From Coriobacteriaceae bacterium (lineage in GTDB: Bacteria; Actinomycetota; Coriobacteriia; Coriobacteriales; Coriobacteriaceae): a stretch of 64,000 nt of DNA. The translations under genes were made by a program, and so were the position numbers. The stretch covers positions 1,054,001 to 1,118,000 of the forward strand of contig CP107217.1 in the NCBI GenBank assembly GCA_025757745.1, given 5' to 3'. Shown one piece after another: positions 1 to 7,855 of this stretch; position 1 is the first letter of the stretch; each line of letters opens with the position of its first letter. The notes beneath the pieces are model-generated. The model did no database searches. It saw nothing but the letters and a program-made list of their open reading frames with translations, and was not told where the DNA came from.

Positions 1-14
1 GGACAAGTAAAGAG

Positions 15-929
15 ATGGGGGAGAACGTGCTCAAGTTCGGTACCTACGTCCGTGTTGGAAACGCGGCCGAAGCCTATGAGCTCTTGCAGAAGAACCGCAA
101 CAACAAGATTGTGGGCGGCGGTATCTGGATGCGCCTGGGTTCGCGTCGTGTGGCGACGGCGATTGACCTTTCGGCCTGCGGACTCGATCAGATCGAGGAG
201 ACCGAGACCGAGTTTCGCATCGGTGCCATGTGCACCCTGCGCCAGCTCGAGCGCCATGCCGAGCTCAACGCGCTCGTCAACAATGTCTTTGAGTTTGCCG
301 TCCACGACATCGTGGGTGTGCAGCTGCGCAATACCGCCACGGTGGGCGGCAGCATCTACGGCCGCTTTGGTTTCTCGGACGTGCTCTCGGCCTTTTTGGC
401 GCTCGATTCGTACGTTGAGCTGACGGGTGCCGGACGTGTGCCGCTCGCCGAGTTTGTGAACATGGGCTACGTGCGCGACGTGATCGAGCATGTTGTGGTC
501 GTTAAGCATGATTACCGTGCAAGTTACGAGGCCGTGCGCAAGGCCGCGACCGACTTTCCCTCGCTCAATGTCACCGCCGCCTGGTGGGATAACAGTTGGC
601 ATGTCACCGTGGGCGCCCGCCCGCTGCGCGCGACCCTGCTGCAGGGCGAGGCATGCGGCCTGGTGAACGAGCAGCCTTCCGAGGACGAGCTGCGCGCCCT
701 GGCCGCGTCCGTACGCGCGCTGAGCTACGGCACCAACCTGTGGGGCTCGGCCGACTACCGCCGCCGCATCTCGGCGCCGCTGGCGATCCAGGCCGTGTGC
801 CGCGCCGCCGGCATCGAGCTTTCGGCTGCGCTTGCCCGCGAGCTCGAGGGCGTGCAGATTCCTAAGTTTGCCACGGACGAGTATTCCTGCCGCCGCGTGC
901 CCGGCGTCGATTCTAGCGAGGTGCGCTAA
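15..929 (+). CDS. FAD-binding subunit of a xanthine dehydrogenase-family molybdenum hydroxylase
   Basis: This is the medium (FAD) subunit of a molybdenum hydroxylase, which moves electrons from the iron-sulphur centres to FAD. Its 304 residues fit the family length of about 290-300. The FAD pyrophosphate loop reads VGGGIWMRLG (residues 33-42), and a second FAD contact reads RNTATVGGSIYGRFGFSD (residues 105-122); the C-terminal third looks like the CO-dehydrogenase flavoprotein C-terminal domain. The stop codon overlaps the ATG of the next gene by one base (TAATG), so the two are probably translationally coupled. Bases 1-10 end in an in-frame-looking TAA and may be the tail of another gene of the same operon. 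The exact substrate (xanthine, another purine or an aldehyde) cannot be read from this subunit. Confidence 0.85.
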   Translation: MGENVLKFGTYVRVGNAAEAYELLQKNRNNKIVGGGIWMRLGSRRVATAIDLSACGLDQIEETETEFRIGAMCTLRQLERHAELNALVNNVFEFAVHDIVGVQLRNTATVGGSIYGRFGFSDVLSAFLALDSYVELTGAGRVPLAEFVNMGYVRDVIEHVVVVKHDYRASYEAVRKAATDFPSLNVTAAWWDNSWHVTVGARPLRATLLQGEACGLVNEQPSEDELRALAASVRALSYGTNLWGSADYRRRISAPLAIQAVCRAAGIELSAALARELEGVQIPKFATDEYSCRRVPGVDSSEVR

Positions 930-3760
930 TGGCTGCCAAACTCATCGATCTTTCCTTTACGCTCAACGGCCGCAAGGTCAAGGTTCAGATTGCCCCCGAT
1001 ACCATGCTCTTTTCGCTGCTGCGTGAGCAGGGCTGCGCGTCGGTGCGCTGCGCCTGCGAGACCACCAACTGCGGTCTGTGCACGGTGTGGCTCGACGGCG
1101 ACCCGGTGCTGAGCTGCTCGGTTCCCGCCGCGCGCGTTGAGGGCCGCTCCATCACCACGCTCGAGGGTCTCAAGGCCGAGTCCGAGGCGCTTGCCCGCGC
1201 CATGGCCGCCGAAGGCGCTGAGCAGTGCGGTTTTTGCGCCCCCGGCCTCATCATGAACGTGCTGTCGCTTGCCCGCGCCGCCAAGGAGGACCCGAGCCTC
1301 GTTGCCACGCGCGAGGAGCTCTCGCGCCAGCTTGCCGGCAATCTCTGCCGTTGCAGCGGCTACGAGAGCCAGCTGCGCGCCATCGTGCGCTTCCTTAACG
1401 AGTCTGGCGTACAGGTGGGCTTTGAGATGCCCGAGCTGCCGGTCAACGACACCAGCTGCGACGGCGTCACCTACAAGCAGATCACCCACAAGCAGCCCAA
1501 GAAGGACTCTAGGGCCCTGCTCGAGGGCCGTCCCGTCTACACGGGCGATATGGTGCCCGCCGGCGCGCTCATCGTTAAGCTCAAGCGCAGCCCGTATGCC
1601 CGCGCCAAGATCCGCTCCATCGACACGTCGCGTGCCCTGAAGGTGCCCGGCGTGGTGGGCGTCTACACCTACGAGGACGTGCCCAAGCGCCGCTTTACCA
1701 TTGCCGGTCAGAGCTATCCGCAGCCGAGTCCCTACGACCGCCTGATCCTCGAGAACCTCGTCCGTTACCAAAACGAGGAGGTGGCGATTGTCGCCGCCGA
1801 GACCGAGGAGGCCGCCGACAAGGCGCTCAAGCTCATCAAGGTCGACTACGAGGTGCTCGAGCCCCTACTCGACTTTACCCAGGCGCTCGATAACGACATC
1901 GTGGTTCACCCCGAGGGCGACGTGACCTTTATGTTCCCGCAGGGCGGCGATGTGCCCCGCAACCTGGTGTGCAGCGGTACCAGCGACTTTGGCGACCTGG
2001 ACGAGGCATTCGCCCAGAGCGACATCGTCTTTGAGCGCACTTACACCAGCCAGGCCACGCAGACCGCGCCCATGGAGACCTTCCGCGCCTTTGCGACGAC
2101 CGACGCGTTCGGGCGCATCTCGGTGACCACCTCTACGCAGGTGCCCTTCCACGTGCGCCGCATGGTCGCGCAGTCGCTCGACATTCCGCAGTCGCAGGTG
2201 CAAGTTATTAAACCGCGCATCGGCGGCGGCTTTGGCTCCAAGCAGACGGGCTGCTGCGAGATCTTCGTGGCGTTTGTGACGCAGCAGACCGGCCGTCCGA
2301 GCTACTGCTGCTACACCCGCGAGGAGACCATCACCGCGGGCAACTCGCGTCACCAGATGCAGATGACCGTTAAGCTGGGCGCCATGAACGACGGCACCAT
2401 CACGGCCATCGATCTGCACACGCTTTCCAACGCCGGCGCGTACGGCGAGCACGCCACCACGACGATCGGGCTTTCGGGCCACAAGAGCCTGCCGATTTAC
2501 AACCATGTGAAGGCGAGCCGCTTTAGCTGGGACGCCGTCTACACCAATACCAACCGCGGCGGCGCGTATCGTGGCTACGGTGCCACCCAGGGCCAGTTTG
2601 CCGTGGAGAGCGCCGTCAACGAGCTCGCCGACATGCTGCACATGGACCCCGCCGACCTGCGCCTTAAGAACATTGTGCGCGAGGGCGAGGTCATGCCGCA
2701 GTACTACAACGAGAAGCTCAACGCCTGCGCGCTCGACCGCTGCCTGCTGCGCGCGATGGACATGATCGGCTGGCGCGACAAGCCGCTGGCCGTGGACCTG
2801 GGCGATCGCGTGCGCGCCCTGGGCTGCGCGCTCACCATGCAGGGCTCGGGCATCTCCAACGTGGATATCGCCGGCATCGACATGCGCCTGGAAGAGGATG
2901 GTTTCATTACCATCGGCACCGGCGCCACCGATAACGGCATGGGCGTCGACACGATTCTGGCGCAGATTGCCGCCGAGGAGCTGGGCGTGGAGAGCTCGCT
3001 CATTGTGGTGCGCGGCGTGGACACCGATGTGTCGCCGTTCGACGCCGGCTCGTACGCGAGCTCGGGTACGTACGTGACGGGCCTGGCCGCCAAGAACGCC
3101 GCGACCGAGCTGCGCGAGAAGATTTGCGCCAAGGCAGCCCAGATGTGGGATGTGGACGCCGCCGACGTGGTTTTTGATGGCCAGTACGTGCGACTGTCCG
3201 ACGAGCGCGCCGCGCGCGAGCAGAACCGCTACCTCACGCTGCGCGACTTTGCCAACCTGTGCGTCAAGAACATCGCGGGCGGCGACGCGCTCACCTCGCA
3301 TGCCTCTGCCTGCCTGCCCGTTTCGCCTCCGCCGTTTATGGCCGGCATTGCCGAGGTCGAGGTCGACAAGGCCACCGGTAAGGTGACTGTTGTGGACTAC
3401 GTGGCGGCTGTGGACTGCGGCACCGTGATCAACGAGGCGCTCGCACGCGTCCAGGCCGAGGGCGGCATTGCCCAGGGTATCGGCCACGCGCTCTACGAGA
3501 TTGTCGAGCATGATGATCGCGGCCGCCTGCGCACCGGCAACTTTATGAGCTACAAGCTGCCCACGCGCCTGGATATCGGCAGCATTCGCGTGGCCTTTGA
3601 GCCGAGCTACGAGCCGACGGGCCCGTTTGGCGCCAAGTCGATCGGCGAGGTCGTCATCAACACGCCGCTCGCCGCCGTTGCCTCGGCCGTGGCGCACGCC
3701 ACCGGTCACCAGGTTCGCTCGCTGCCCATCACGCCGGAGAAAGCGCTGCTGGGGGAGTAG
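929..3760 (+). CDS. Fused [2Fe-2S] plus molybdopterin-binding subunit, xanthine dehydrogenase family
   Basis: The 943-residue protein joins the small iron-sulphur subunit and the large molybdenum subunit, which are usually separate genes in bacteria. The N-terminal plant-type [2Fe-2S] cluster is held by C43, C48, C51 and C63. The second, helical [2Fe-2S] domain has C100, C103, C140 and C142 (QCGFC, LCRCSGY). From about residue 195 there is the hammerhead domain (GRPVYTGDMVPAGAL), then the molybdopterin-binding domain with GGGFGSKQ, RGGAYRGYGATQGQ and, near the C-terminus, GPFGAKSIGE, whose glutamate is the family's catalytic base. With the upstream FAD gene it forms a complete hydroxylase that would act in the cytoplasm on a purine or related heterocycle. 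A terminator follows 28 bases after the stop. Substrate assignment is open. Confidence 0.85.
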   Translation: MAAKLIDLSFTLNGRKVKVQIAPDTMLFSLLREQGCASVRCACETTNCGLCTVWLDGDPVLSCSVPAARVEGRSITTLEGLKAESEALARAMAAEGAEQCGFCAPGLIMNVLSLARAAKEDPSLVATREELSRQLAGNLCRCSGYESQLRAIVRFLNESGVQVGFEMPELPVNDTSCDGVTYKQITHKQPKKDSRALLEGRPVYTGDMVPAGALIVKLKRSPYARAKIRSIDTSRALKVPGVVGVYTYEDVPKRRFTIAGQSYPQPSPYDRLILENLVRYQNEEVAIVAAETEEAADKALKLIKVDYEVLEPLLDFTQALDNDIVVHPEGDVTFMFPQGGDVPRNLVCSGTSDFGDLDEAFAQSDIVFERTYTSQATQTAPMETFRAFATTDAFGRISVTTSTQVPFHVRRMVAQSLDIPQSQVQVIKPRIGGGFGSKQTGCCEIFVAFVTQQTGRPSYCCYTREETITAGNSRHQMQMTVKLGAMNDGTITAIDLHTLSNAGAYGEHATTTIGLSGHKSLPIYNHVKASRFSWDAVYTNTNRGGAYRGYGATQGQFAVESAVNELADMLHMDPADLRLKNIVREGEVMPQYYNEKLNACALDRCLLRAMDMIGWRDKPLAVDLGDRVRALGCALTMQGSGISNVDIAGIDMRLEEDGFITIGTGATDNGMGVDTILAQIAAEELGVESSLIVVRGVDTDVSPFDAGSYASSGTYVTGLAAKNAATELREKICAKAAQMWDVDAADVVFDGQYVRLSDERAAREQNRYLTLRDFANLCVKNIAGGDALTSHASACLPVSPPPFMAGIAEVEVDKATGKVTVVDYVAAVDCGTVINEALARVQAEGGIAQGIGHALYEIVEHDDRGRLRTGNFMSYKLPTRLDIGSIRVAFEPSYEPTGPFGAKSIGEVVINTPLAAVASAVAHATGHQVRSLPITPEKALLGE

Positions 3761-3787
3761 CGGGTCAGCGAACAAGTCGTAATGGGC

Positions 3788-3814
3788 GGGGCGGGGCAAC
3801 TCGCCCCGCCTTTT
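3788..3814 (+). terminator. Rho-independent terminator after the molybdenum hydroxylase operon
   Basis: An 8-bp GC stem (GGCGGGGC at 3790-3797, GCCCCGCC at 3803-3810) with a 5-nt loop is followed at once by TTTT. Confidence 0.85.
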
Positions 3815-3900
3815 GCACTCGTGGTGAGGTCGTGAGCCTGTAAAACGTGTGCGTGCGCTTGCCGCTCGTATCTGCTATCATTCCTAATCTGTGCGCTCAT

Positions 3901-3984
3901 GCGGGCGTGGCGGAATTGGTAGACGCGCCAGATTTAGGTTCTGGTGGGATTCCCGTGAAGGTTCGAGTCCTTTCGCCCGCACCA
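3901..3984 (+). tRNA. tRNA-Leu (anticodon UAG)
   Basis: The acceptor stem GCGGGCG pairs with CGCCCGC, followed by discriminator A and an encoded CCA at 3982-3984. The D-loop (GGAATTGGTAGACGC) and T-arm (GGTTCGAGTCC) are canonical. The anticodon stem CCAGA/TCTGG encloses the loop TTTAGGT, giving anticodon UAG. The long variable arm (about GTGGGATTCCCGTG) is the class II form expected of tRNA-Leu. Confidence 0.95.
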
Positions 3985-4074
3985 ACGCACCCGCGTCGGC
4001 TTATGCCCTCGCGACGCTTGTTGCATAAAGGTACCAGCACCTCAGATAAGCTGGGCAGTATGAGGAGGAACGTG

Positions 4075-5373
4075 TTGAACATCACCGCTTCTGACGTCAA
4101 GGACGCCAAGCTCACCGCTACGGTCACCATCCCGGCCGCCGACGTCGACGCCGCGATCAAGAAGGCCTACAAGGACACCGCCAAGAAGTACCGCTTCCCG
4201 GGCTTCCGCGCCGGTAAGGCTCCCCGTCCGGTCATCGACTCTGCTCTTGGCGCCGAGGCTACCCTCGCTCAGGCCACCAACGACCTGATCGCCGCCAACG
4301 AGCCCGCCGTCCTCAACGAGCTGGACATCGTCCCCACCAAGAGCGGTGACTACAAGGAGCTCGACCTCGCCAAGGATCACGAGGACTACACCTACACCGT
4401 CGAGTTCTCCCTGCGTCCTGCCGCCGAGCTCTCCTCCTTCGACGCCGTCGAGATCGAGATGCCTCCCGCAGAGGTCACCGAGTCTGAGATCAACAACCAG
4501 GTCGAGATGCTCCTCAACTACCGTGCCACCTTCGAGGACGTCGAGGGTCGCGCCGTCGAGGCCGAGGACTACGTCACCGTCGACCTCAAGGCCGTCGAGA
4601 ACGCCGACAACTTTGCCGCCGAGGGCCGCATGCTCATCGCCGGTAGCGACAGCAACCCCAAGGAGTTCAACGAGGCCCTGATCGGCGCTAACGTTGACGA
4701 CGTCAAGACCGTTACCTGGACCGACGAGGTCGAGGAGGGCGAGGAGGCCGAGGCCCATACCGTCGAGGTCGCCGTCAAGGGCATCAAGGTCCGCAACACC
4801 CCCGAGCTCACCGACGAGCTCGTCAAGTCCGATTTTGGTTTCGATAGCATCGACGCCATGCGCGACGCCATCAAGATCGAGATCGAGCAGGACAAGGCTT
4901 CCCGCCTCCCGGCCGAGAAGGAGAACCGTTGCGTCTCCGCTCTCGCCGAGCGCCTGCAGCTCGACGAGATGGACGCCGACTACGAGCAGTCCGTCTTTGA
5001 GGAGCTTGGCCAGAACTTCCTGTCCAACCTCGCTGCCCGTGGCATGACGCTGGACACCTGGCTGCCCGCTTCCGGCCTGACCATGGAGCAGTTCATCGGC
5101 GACCTGCACAAGCAGGCCAACGACGTCGCCCGCGAGTCCCTGGCTCTCGACGCCCTCGCCCGCGAGCTCAAGATCGAGGTCACCGAGGACGACATCAACG
5201 CCGAGTTCGAGAAGGCCGGCGTCAAGGACGTCGAGGCTTCCAAGGCCGAGTTCATCGCCGATGGCCGCATGCCTGCCGTCCGCGAGTCCATCCGTCGCTC
5301 CAAGGCCGTCGACCACCTGGTCGAGAACGCCAAGGTGACCGAGGTCGACGAGACCGCCAAGGACGCCGAGTAA
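4075..5373 (+). CDS. tig: Trigger factor (ribosome-associated chaperone and peptidyl-prolyl isomerase)
   Basis: Trigger factor binds near the ribosomal exit tunnel and shields nascent chains. The N-terminal ribosome-binding domain carries the signature FPGFRAGKAPRPVI in the position of the family's GFRxGKxP loop, followed by an FKBP-like isomerase domain and a long acidic, helical C-terminal chaperone domain. The frame is open further upstream, through the tRNA, so the start must be chosen by the ribosome-binding site: AGGAGG (4063-4068) lies 6 nt before TTG 4075, giving the family-typical N-terminus M-N-I-T. ATG 4060 would contain the Shine-Dalgarno sequence inside the coding region. Length is then 432 residues, normal for the family. 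The order tig-clpP-clpX is a classical protein quality-control cluster. Confidence 0.93.
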   Translation: MNITASDVKDAKLTATVTIPAADVDAAIKKAYKDTAKKYRFPGFRAGKAPRPVIDSALGAEATLAQATNDLIAANEPAVLNELDIVPTKSGDYKELDLAKDHEDYTYTVEFSLRPAAELSSFDAVEIEMPPAEVTESEINNQVEMLLNYRATFEDVEGRAVEAEDYVTVDLKAVENADNFAAEGRMLIAGSDSNPKEFNEALIGANVDDVKTVTWTDEVEEGEEAEAHTVEVAVKGIKVRNTPELTDELVKSDFGFDSIDAMRDAIKIEIEQDKASRLPAEKENRCVSALAERLQLDEMDADYEQSVFEELGQNFLSNLAARGMTLDTWLPASGLTMEQFIGDLHKQANDVARESLALDALARELKIEVTEDDINAEFEKAGVKDVEASKAEFIADGRMPAVRESIRRSKAVDHLVENAKVTEVDETAKDAE

Positions 5374-5449
5374 TTCTCGCCACATTGCCCACGAGCGCAT
5401 GCGTGTGCCCGTGATGGGGTAAAGTTATACACCGGTTATCCGGTTGCTT

Positions 5450-5495
5450 CGTACGGTGCCAGCCAATGCATAGCATGCGGGCACCGTACGTTTAT
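5450..5495 (+). terminator. Terminator after tig
   Basis: An 11-bp perfect stem (CGTACGGTGCC at 5450-5460, GGCACCGTACG at 5480-5490) with a 19-nt loop is followed by TTTAT. It sits between tig and clpP and probably separates their transcription. Confidence 0.65.
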
Positions 5496-5536
5496 CTAGA
5501 ACCAATTTGGTCCGCAAGAGAGAAATGGAGATGCGT

Positions 5537-6157
5537 ATGATCGCTAAGTTCGATTCCGCCCTCGTGCCATACGTTATCGAGCAGACACCGCGCGGCGAGC
5601 GCAGCTACGATATCTATTCGCGCCTGCTCAACGACCGCATCATCTTCTTGGGCGAGGAGATCAACTCCGTCAGCGCCAACCTGGTTGTTGCCCAGCTGCT
5701 GCATCTTGAGAGCCAGGATGCCGAGAAGGATATCTCGCTCTACATTAATTCGCCCGGTGGCGAGGTCTACTCCGGTCTGGCGATTCTTGACACCATGAAC
5801 TTTATCAAGCCGCAGGTCTCTACCATCTGCGTCGGTATGGCCGCGTCTATGGCCGCCGTGCTGCTTTCGGCCGGCGCCAAGGGCAAGCGCTTCTGCCTGC
5901 CGCACTCCAAGGTCATGATTCACCAGCCCAGCGGCGGTGCTCAGGGTCAGCAGACCGAGATTGAGATCGTGGCCGAGGAGATCAAGAAGACCCGCCGCGA
6001 GCTCAACCAGATTCTGTCCGACGCCTCGGGCCAGCCTATCGAGAAGGTCCAGGCCGATACCGAGCGCGACAACTACCTGACCGCTGCCGAGGCCCTCGAT
6101 TACGGCCTGATCGACCGTATCGTCACCTCGCGCGATCTCGCCGCGAAGGACGCCTAG
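5537..6157 (+). CDS. clpP: ATP-dependent Clp protease, proteolytic subunit
   Basis: ClpP forms the tetradecameric serine-protease chamber that degrades substrates unfolded by ClpX or ClpC. The catalytic triad is visible: Ser in GMAASMAA, His in MIHQPSGG and Asp in DYGLIDRI; YINSPGGEVYSG is the conserved oxyanion-loop region. Several starts are possible (TTG 5507, ATG 5525, 5531, 5537). GGAG at 5527-5530 has proper spacing only to ATG 5537, which gives M-I-A-K-F and 206 residues, near the usual 195-205 for the family. The stop is one base from the clpX start, so the two are one operon and the products form one machine. Confidence 0.93.
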   Translation: MIAKFDSALVPYVIEQTPRGERSYDIYSRLLNDRIIFLGEEINSVSANLVVAQLLHLESQDAEKDISLYINSPGGEVYSGLAILDTMNFIKPQVSTICVGMAASMAAVLLSAGAKGKRFCLPHSKVMIHQPSGGAQGQQTEIEIVAEEIKKTRRELNQILSDASGQPIEKVQADTERDNYLTAAEALDYGLIDRIVTSRDLAAKDA

Positions 6158-6158
6158 G

Positions 6159-7568
6159 ATGGCCGGTAACATGCAGGACAACTTTGACGAGAACGGCAAC
6201 CCCATCCGCTGCTCCTTCTGCGGAAAAGAGCAGGGGCAGGTTCGCCGCCTTGTTAAGGGTCCGACCAACATCTTTATCTGCGATGAGTGCGTCGCCGCCT
6301 GCTCCGAGATCCTTGAGGAGTCGCTGGCTTCGGACTTTATGGACGCTGCCCGCAACGGCAAGCTGCCGGGCTTCCTCAACGATCACGGCCAGCCTGCGTC
6401 CCAGCCTGCCATGGATCCCGAGGCCGAGGGCTTTGAGCTCGAGGACGACGCCCGCCAGGTCATTACGCACGTGCCGACGCCGCACGAGATCTATGACGAG
6501 CTTTCGGCCTATGTCATGGGCCAGGAGGACGCCAAGCGCGCCATGTCGGTTGCCGTGTACAACCATTACCGCCGCGTGATCGAGGGCGGTGCCGCGCTTT
6601 CGGCCTTTGACGACGGTTTGGACTCGCAGCTTGACGATGATATGGACGAGGTGGAGCTCGCTAAGTCCAACATTTTGCTGCTCGGTCCCACCGGTACCGG
6701 TAAGACCCTGCTCGCCCAGACGCTCGCGCGCATCCTCGAGGTGCCGTTTGCCATCGCCGACGCCACCGCGCTCACCGAGGCCGGTTACGTGGGCGAGGAT
6801 GTGGAGAACATCCTGCTCAAGCTCATCAACGCCGCCGATGGCGATATTGAGCGCGCACAGGTTGGCATCATCTACGTGGACGAGATTGACAAGATCGCCC
6901 GCAAGGCCGAGAACCTCTCCATCACCCGCGACGTTTCGGGCGAGGGCGTTCAGCAAGCGCTGCTTAAGATCCTTGAGGGCACGGTGGCAAGCGTTCCGCC
7001 CACCGGCGGCCGCAAGCATCCCCAGCAGGAGCTGCTGCAGATTGACACGACCAACATCCTGTTTATCTGCGGCGGTGCCTTTGTCGGTCTGGACAAGATT
7101 ATCGCCGATCGCGTGGGCAACAAGGGCGTGGGCTTTAACTCCGAGATCGCCGGTCCCACCTCGGTCGACGAGAACGACCTGCTGCGCCAGGTGCTCCCGC
7201 AGGACCTCAACGCCTTTGGCATGATCCCCGAGTTTGTGGGACGTACGCCCGTCGTCACCCAGACGCAGGCGCTCGACGAGGACGACCTGGTGTCGATCCT
7301 GACCGAGCCCAAGAACGCCGTGGTGCGTCAGTACCGCAAGATGTTCCAGCTCGAGGACGTTGAGCTTGAGTTTGAGGACGCTGCCCTGCACGAGATCGCC
7401 CGCATGGCGCTCGCCCGCAAGACCGGCGCCCGCGGCCTGCGCTCTATCTGCGAGGACGTGCTGCAGCAGACGATGTTCGACCTGCCCAGTGAGGAGGGCG
7501 TCACCAAGGTCATCGTGACCGAAGCCTCCGTAAAGGGCGAAGAACAACCCCAACGCATCTACGGCTAA
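6159..7568 (+). CDS. clpX: ATP-dependent Clp protease ATP-binding subunit ClpX
   Basis: ClpX is the AAA+ unfoldase that feeds proteins to ClpP. The N-terminal C4 zinc finger (CSFCGKE near residue 20, CDECVAAC near residue 41) binds adaptors and marks the protein as ClpX rather than HslU. Walker A is GPTGTGKT, Walker B IIYVDEIDKI, and the pore loop GYVG lies in EAGYVGEDVEN. Length 469 is slightly above the usual 420-430 because of an acidic insert after the zinc finger and another before Walker A. The start follows the clpP stop by one base. Confidence 0.95.
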   Translation: MAGNMQDNFDENGNPIRCSFCGKEQGQVRRLVKGPTNIFICDECVAACSEILEESLASDFMDAARNGKLPGFLNDHGQPASQPAMDPEAEGFELEDDARQVITHVPTPHEIYDELSAYVMGQEDAKRAMSVAVYNHYRRVIEGGAALSAFDDGLDSQLDDDMDEVELAKSNILLLGPTGTGKTLLAQTLARILEVPFAIADATALTEAGYVGEDVENILLKLINAADGDIERAQVGIIYVDEIDKIARKAENLSITRDVSGEGVQQALLKILEGTVASVPPTGGRKHPQQELLQIDTTNILFICGGAFVGLDKIIADRVGNKGVGFNSEIAGPTSVDENDLLRQVLPQDLNAFGMIPEFVGRTPVVTQTQALDEDDLVSILTEPKNAVVRQYRKMFQLEDVELEFEDAALHEIARMALARKTGARGLRSICEDVLQQTMFDLPSEEGVTKVIVTEASVKGEEQPQRIYG

Positions 7569-7590
7569 ACCAGCCTAAAACGTGTTTGCA

Positions 7591-7626
7591 AATAGCCTCT
7601 GACCACCCGTGGTCGGAGGCTATTTT
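7591..7626 (+). terminator. Terminator after clpX
   Basis: The stem AATAGCCTCTGACCAC / GTGGTC(G)GAGGCTATT, with a tight loop around CCC, is followed by T-rich sequence (ATTTTATAT). It is the only strong terminator between clpX and valS. Confidence 0.85.
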
Positions 7627-7719
7627 ATATATGCGCAATAACCCCAACTACCTGTGCTATTCTGTGTGTTTGTTTAAGCCTCGGCGAAGTCATATCAGAC
7701 TGAAGTAATCGATACCTAA

Positions 7720-7835
7720 GGGGAGGAATGTAGGCCCGATTTTCGTAGATTCCGCACGAGCCGAAGACCACTTAATGTGGTCTTCGAGCGAGCCTAGGAC
7801 TTGACCGAGCGAAAATCGGGCCTACATTCCTCCCC
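7720..7835 (+). repeat. Nested palindromic element, family 1, copy 1 (upstream of valS)
   Basis: A perfect 26-bp inverted repeat (arms 7720-7745 and 7810-7835, left arm beginning GGGGAGGAATGTAGG) encloses a 64-nt core. The core carries a perfect 10-bp hairpin, CGAAGACCAC-TTAAT-GTGGTCTTCG (7762-7786). The core matches two other places in the window (10572-10672 on the minus strand, 59701-59819) at TTCCGCACG, CACTTAATGTG and AGGACT, but the arms are unrelated in sequence. The right arm ends 20 bases before the valS start codon. Confidence 0.85.
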
Positions 7836-7855
7836 GACGGGCAAGGGAGAGATAT

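Noticed and set aside
1865..3799. Long open frame antisense to the molybdenum hydroxylase (and similar ones opposite valS, thrS, leuS, guaB, tig)
   Set aside because: GC-rich coding sequence with strong third-position bias creates open antisense frames; the sense proteins are unambiguous.
7680..7855. T-box riboswitch upstream of valS (and at 59701 upstream of leuS)
   Set aside because: No AGGGUGGNACCGCG-type T-box sequence or specifier-stem arrangement was found; a reversed copy of the same element lies after valS.
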